Positions 40,853 to 41,150 of a DNA stretch of 41,150 nt are shown piece after piece (the first letter of the stretch is position 1; each line of letters opens with the position of its first letter). The notes under the pieces were generated by a model that was not told the DNA's origin, did not search any database, and worked only from the letters and a program-made list of their open reading frames with translations. The DNA is from Halonatronum saccharophilum DSM 13868 (lineage in GTDB: Bacteria; Bacillota; Halanaerobiia; Halobacteroidales; Halobacteroidaceae). The DNA lies in assembly GCF_000517025.1 (NCBI RefSeq), contig NZ_KI912091.1, positions 328,635-369,784 of the forward strand, read 5' to 3'. The position numbers and the translations under genes are program-made.

Positions 40853-41150
40853 ATGGAATGGATTATAGTCTTTATAAAAAGTTGGATTCTCCTTTATCTT
40901 TTAGTTGATTTGAAGAGACTAAAGGTTAATATCTGGTGTGGTGTCCTAGCAGTAGCTTTACAGATAGCTATAGATACTAGGGCAATAAGCAGAGGTTGGT
41001 ATCATATTAATCGGAAGGGTATTTCTATATTAGGGTCTTCGCTATTTTTTACTTTAGGACCAGTTTTAGTAATAGGTATTCTTATGGCCCAATATCATCC
41101 TAGAAAAAGATGGTTAAGGATAGTAAATGTTTTTGTAATTAGTGCTTTAT
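40853..41150 (+). CDS. Membrane protein, partial (runs off the right edge)
   Basis: The frame stays open from ATG 40853 to the edge (99 codons). ATG 40853 follows GAGGGGG by 12 bases; an in-frame ATG at 40832 has no ribosome site. Visible spans are about 5-15, 27-40 and 62-80 (ILGSSLFFTLGPVLVIGILMA), with basic loops (HPRKRW) after the third. It may belong to the small membrane proteins of spore-formers annotated CBO0543-like, but that is weak. The C-terminus is missing. Confidence 0.55.
   Translation, partial: MEWIIVFIKSWILLYLLVDLKRLKVNIWCGVLAVALQIAIDTRAISRGWYHINRKGISILGSSLFFTLGPVLVIGILMAQYHPRKRWLRIVNVFVISAL

Overview
The window looks like the chromosome of a low-G+C, anaerobic, diderm member of the Firmicutes, most simply a halophilic fermenter of the Halanaerobiales type. 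That placement is an inference. It rests on the A+T-rich sequence, strong GGAGG ribosome sites with many GTG and TTG starts, oxygen-sensitive thiamine and biotin enzymes (ThiH, BioB), several Fe-S and radical-SAM proteins, and a block of outer-envelope-type genes (LPP20/FlgT-like, TolB-like propeller, CsgG-like) that would be odd in a single-membrane Firmicute. No rRNA, tRNA or CRISPR array was seen.

Layout. 1-1010: IS30-family element cut by the left edge, its transposase start buried in a hairpin. 1512-7378: five same-strand genes for exported proteins built by shuffling a few domains (LPP20, carboxypeptidase-regulatory-like, six-bladed propeller, TPR, FlgT-like, CsgG). 7576-10785: glutaredoxin, PlsC acyltransferase, CDF-like transporter, DNA polymerase IV. 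10786-15123: an unassigned structured leader or small RNA, then glycogen phosphorylase and a type I pullulanase, which together would degrade glycogen. 15365-19496: CheW, aconitase B, an AEC carrier. 19567-22707: an unrecognised HTH protein, an MFS carrier and a CBS-pair protein, with an operator-like region between the first two. 22963-26622: a B12-binding radical-SAM protein and a chemoreceptor. 26642-30675: a TPP riboswitch followed by thiS-thiG-thiH-thiF-thiE. 30810-34839: a membrane protein, a cysteine desulfurase-like enzyme, a ferredoxin, a small unknown and QueG. 34900-38532: a BirA-type operator and a biotin operon (BioH/BioG-like esterase, bioC, bioB, bioF; no bioA or bioD here). 38807-41150: small membrane and helical proteins and a geranylgeranyl-reductase-like flavoprotein.

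Two things stand out beyond the genes. First, the octamer GTTGGCCC occurs 22 times by eye (16 on the + strand, 6 on the -), in several reading frames, in genes of both orientations and once in the TPP leader. In DNA this A+T-rich chance would give fewer than one, so it looks like a DNA-level signal (Chi-like, uptake-like, segregation or HIP1-like). Second, four copies of a long-hairpin repeat of up to 194 bp sit in gene 3' flanks in both orientations. Their small terminal hairpins change sequence but keep pairing. At least three other palindromic intergenic element types are present as single copies.
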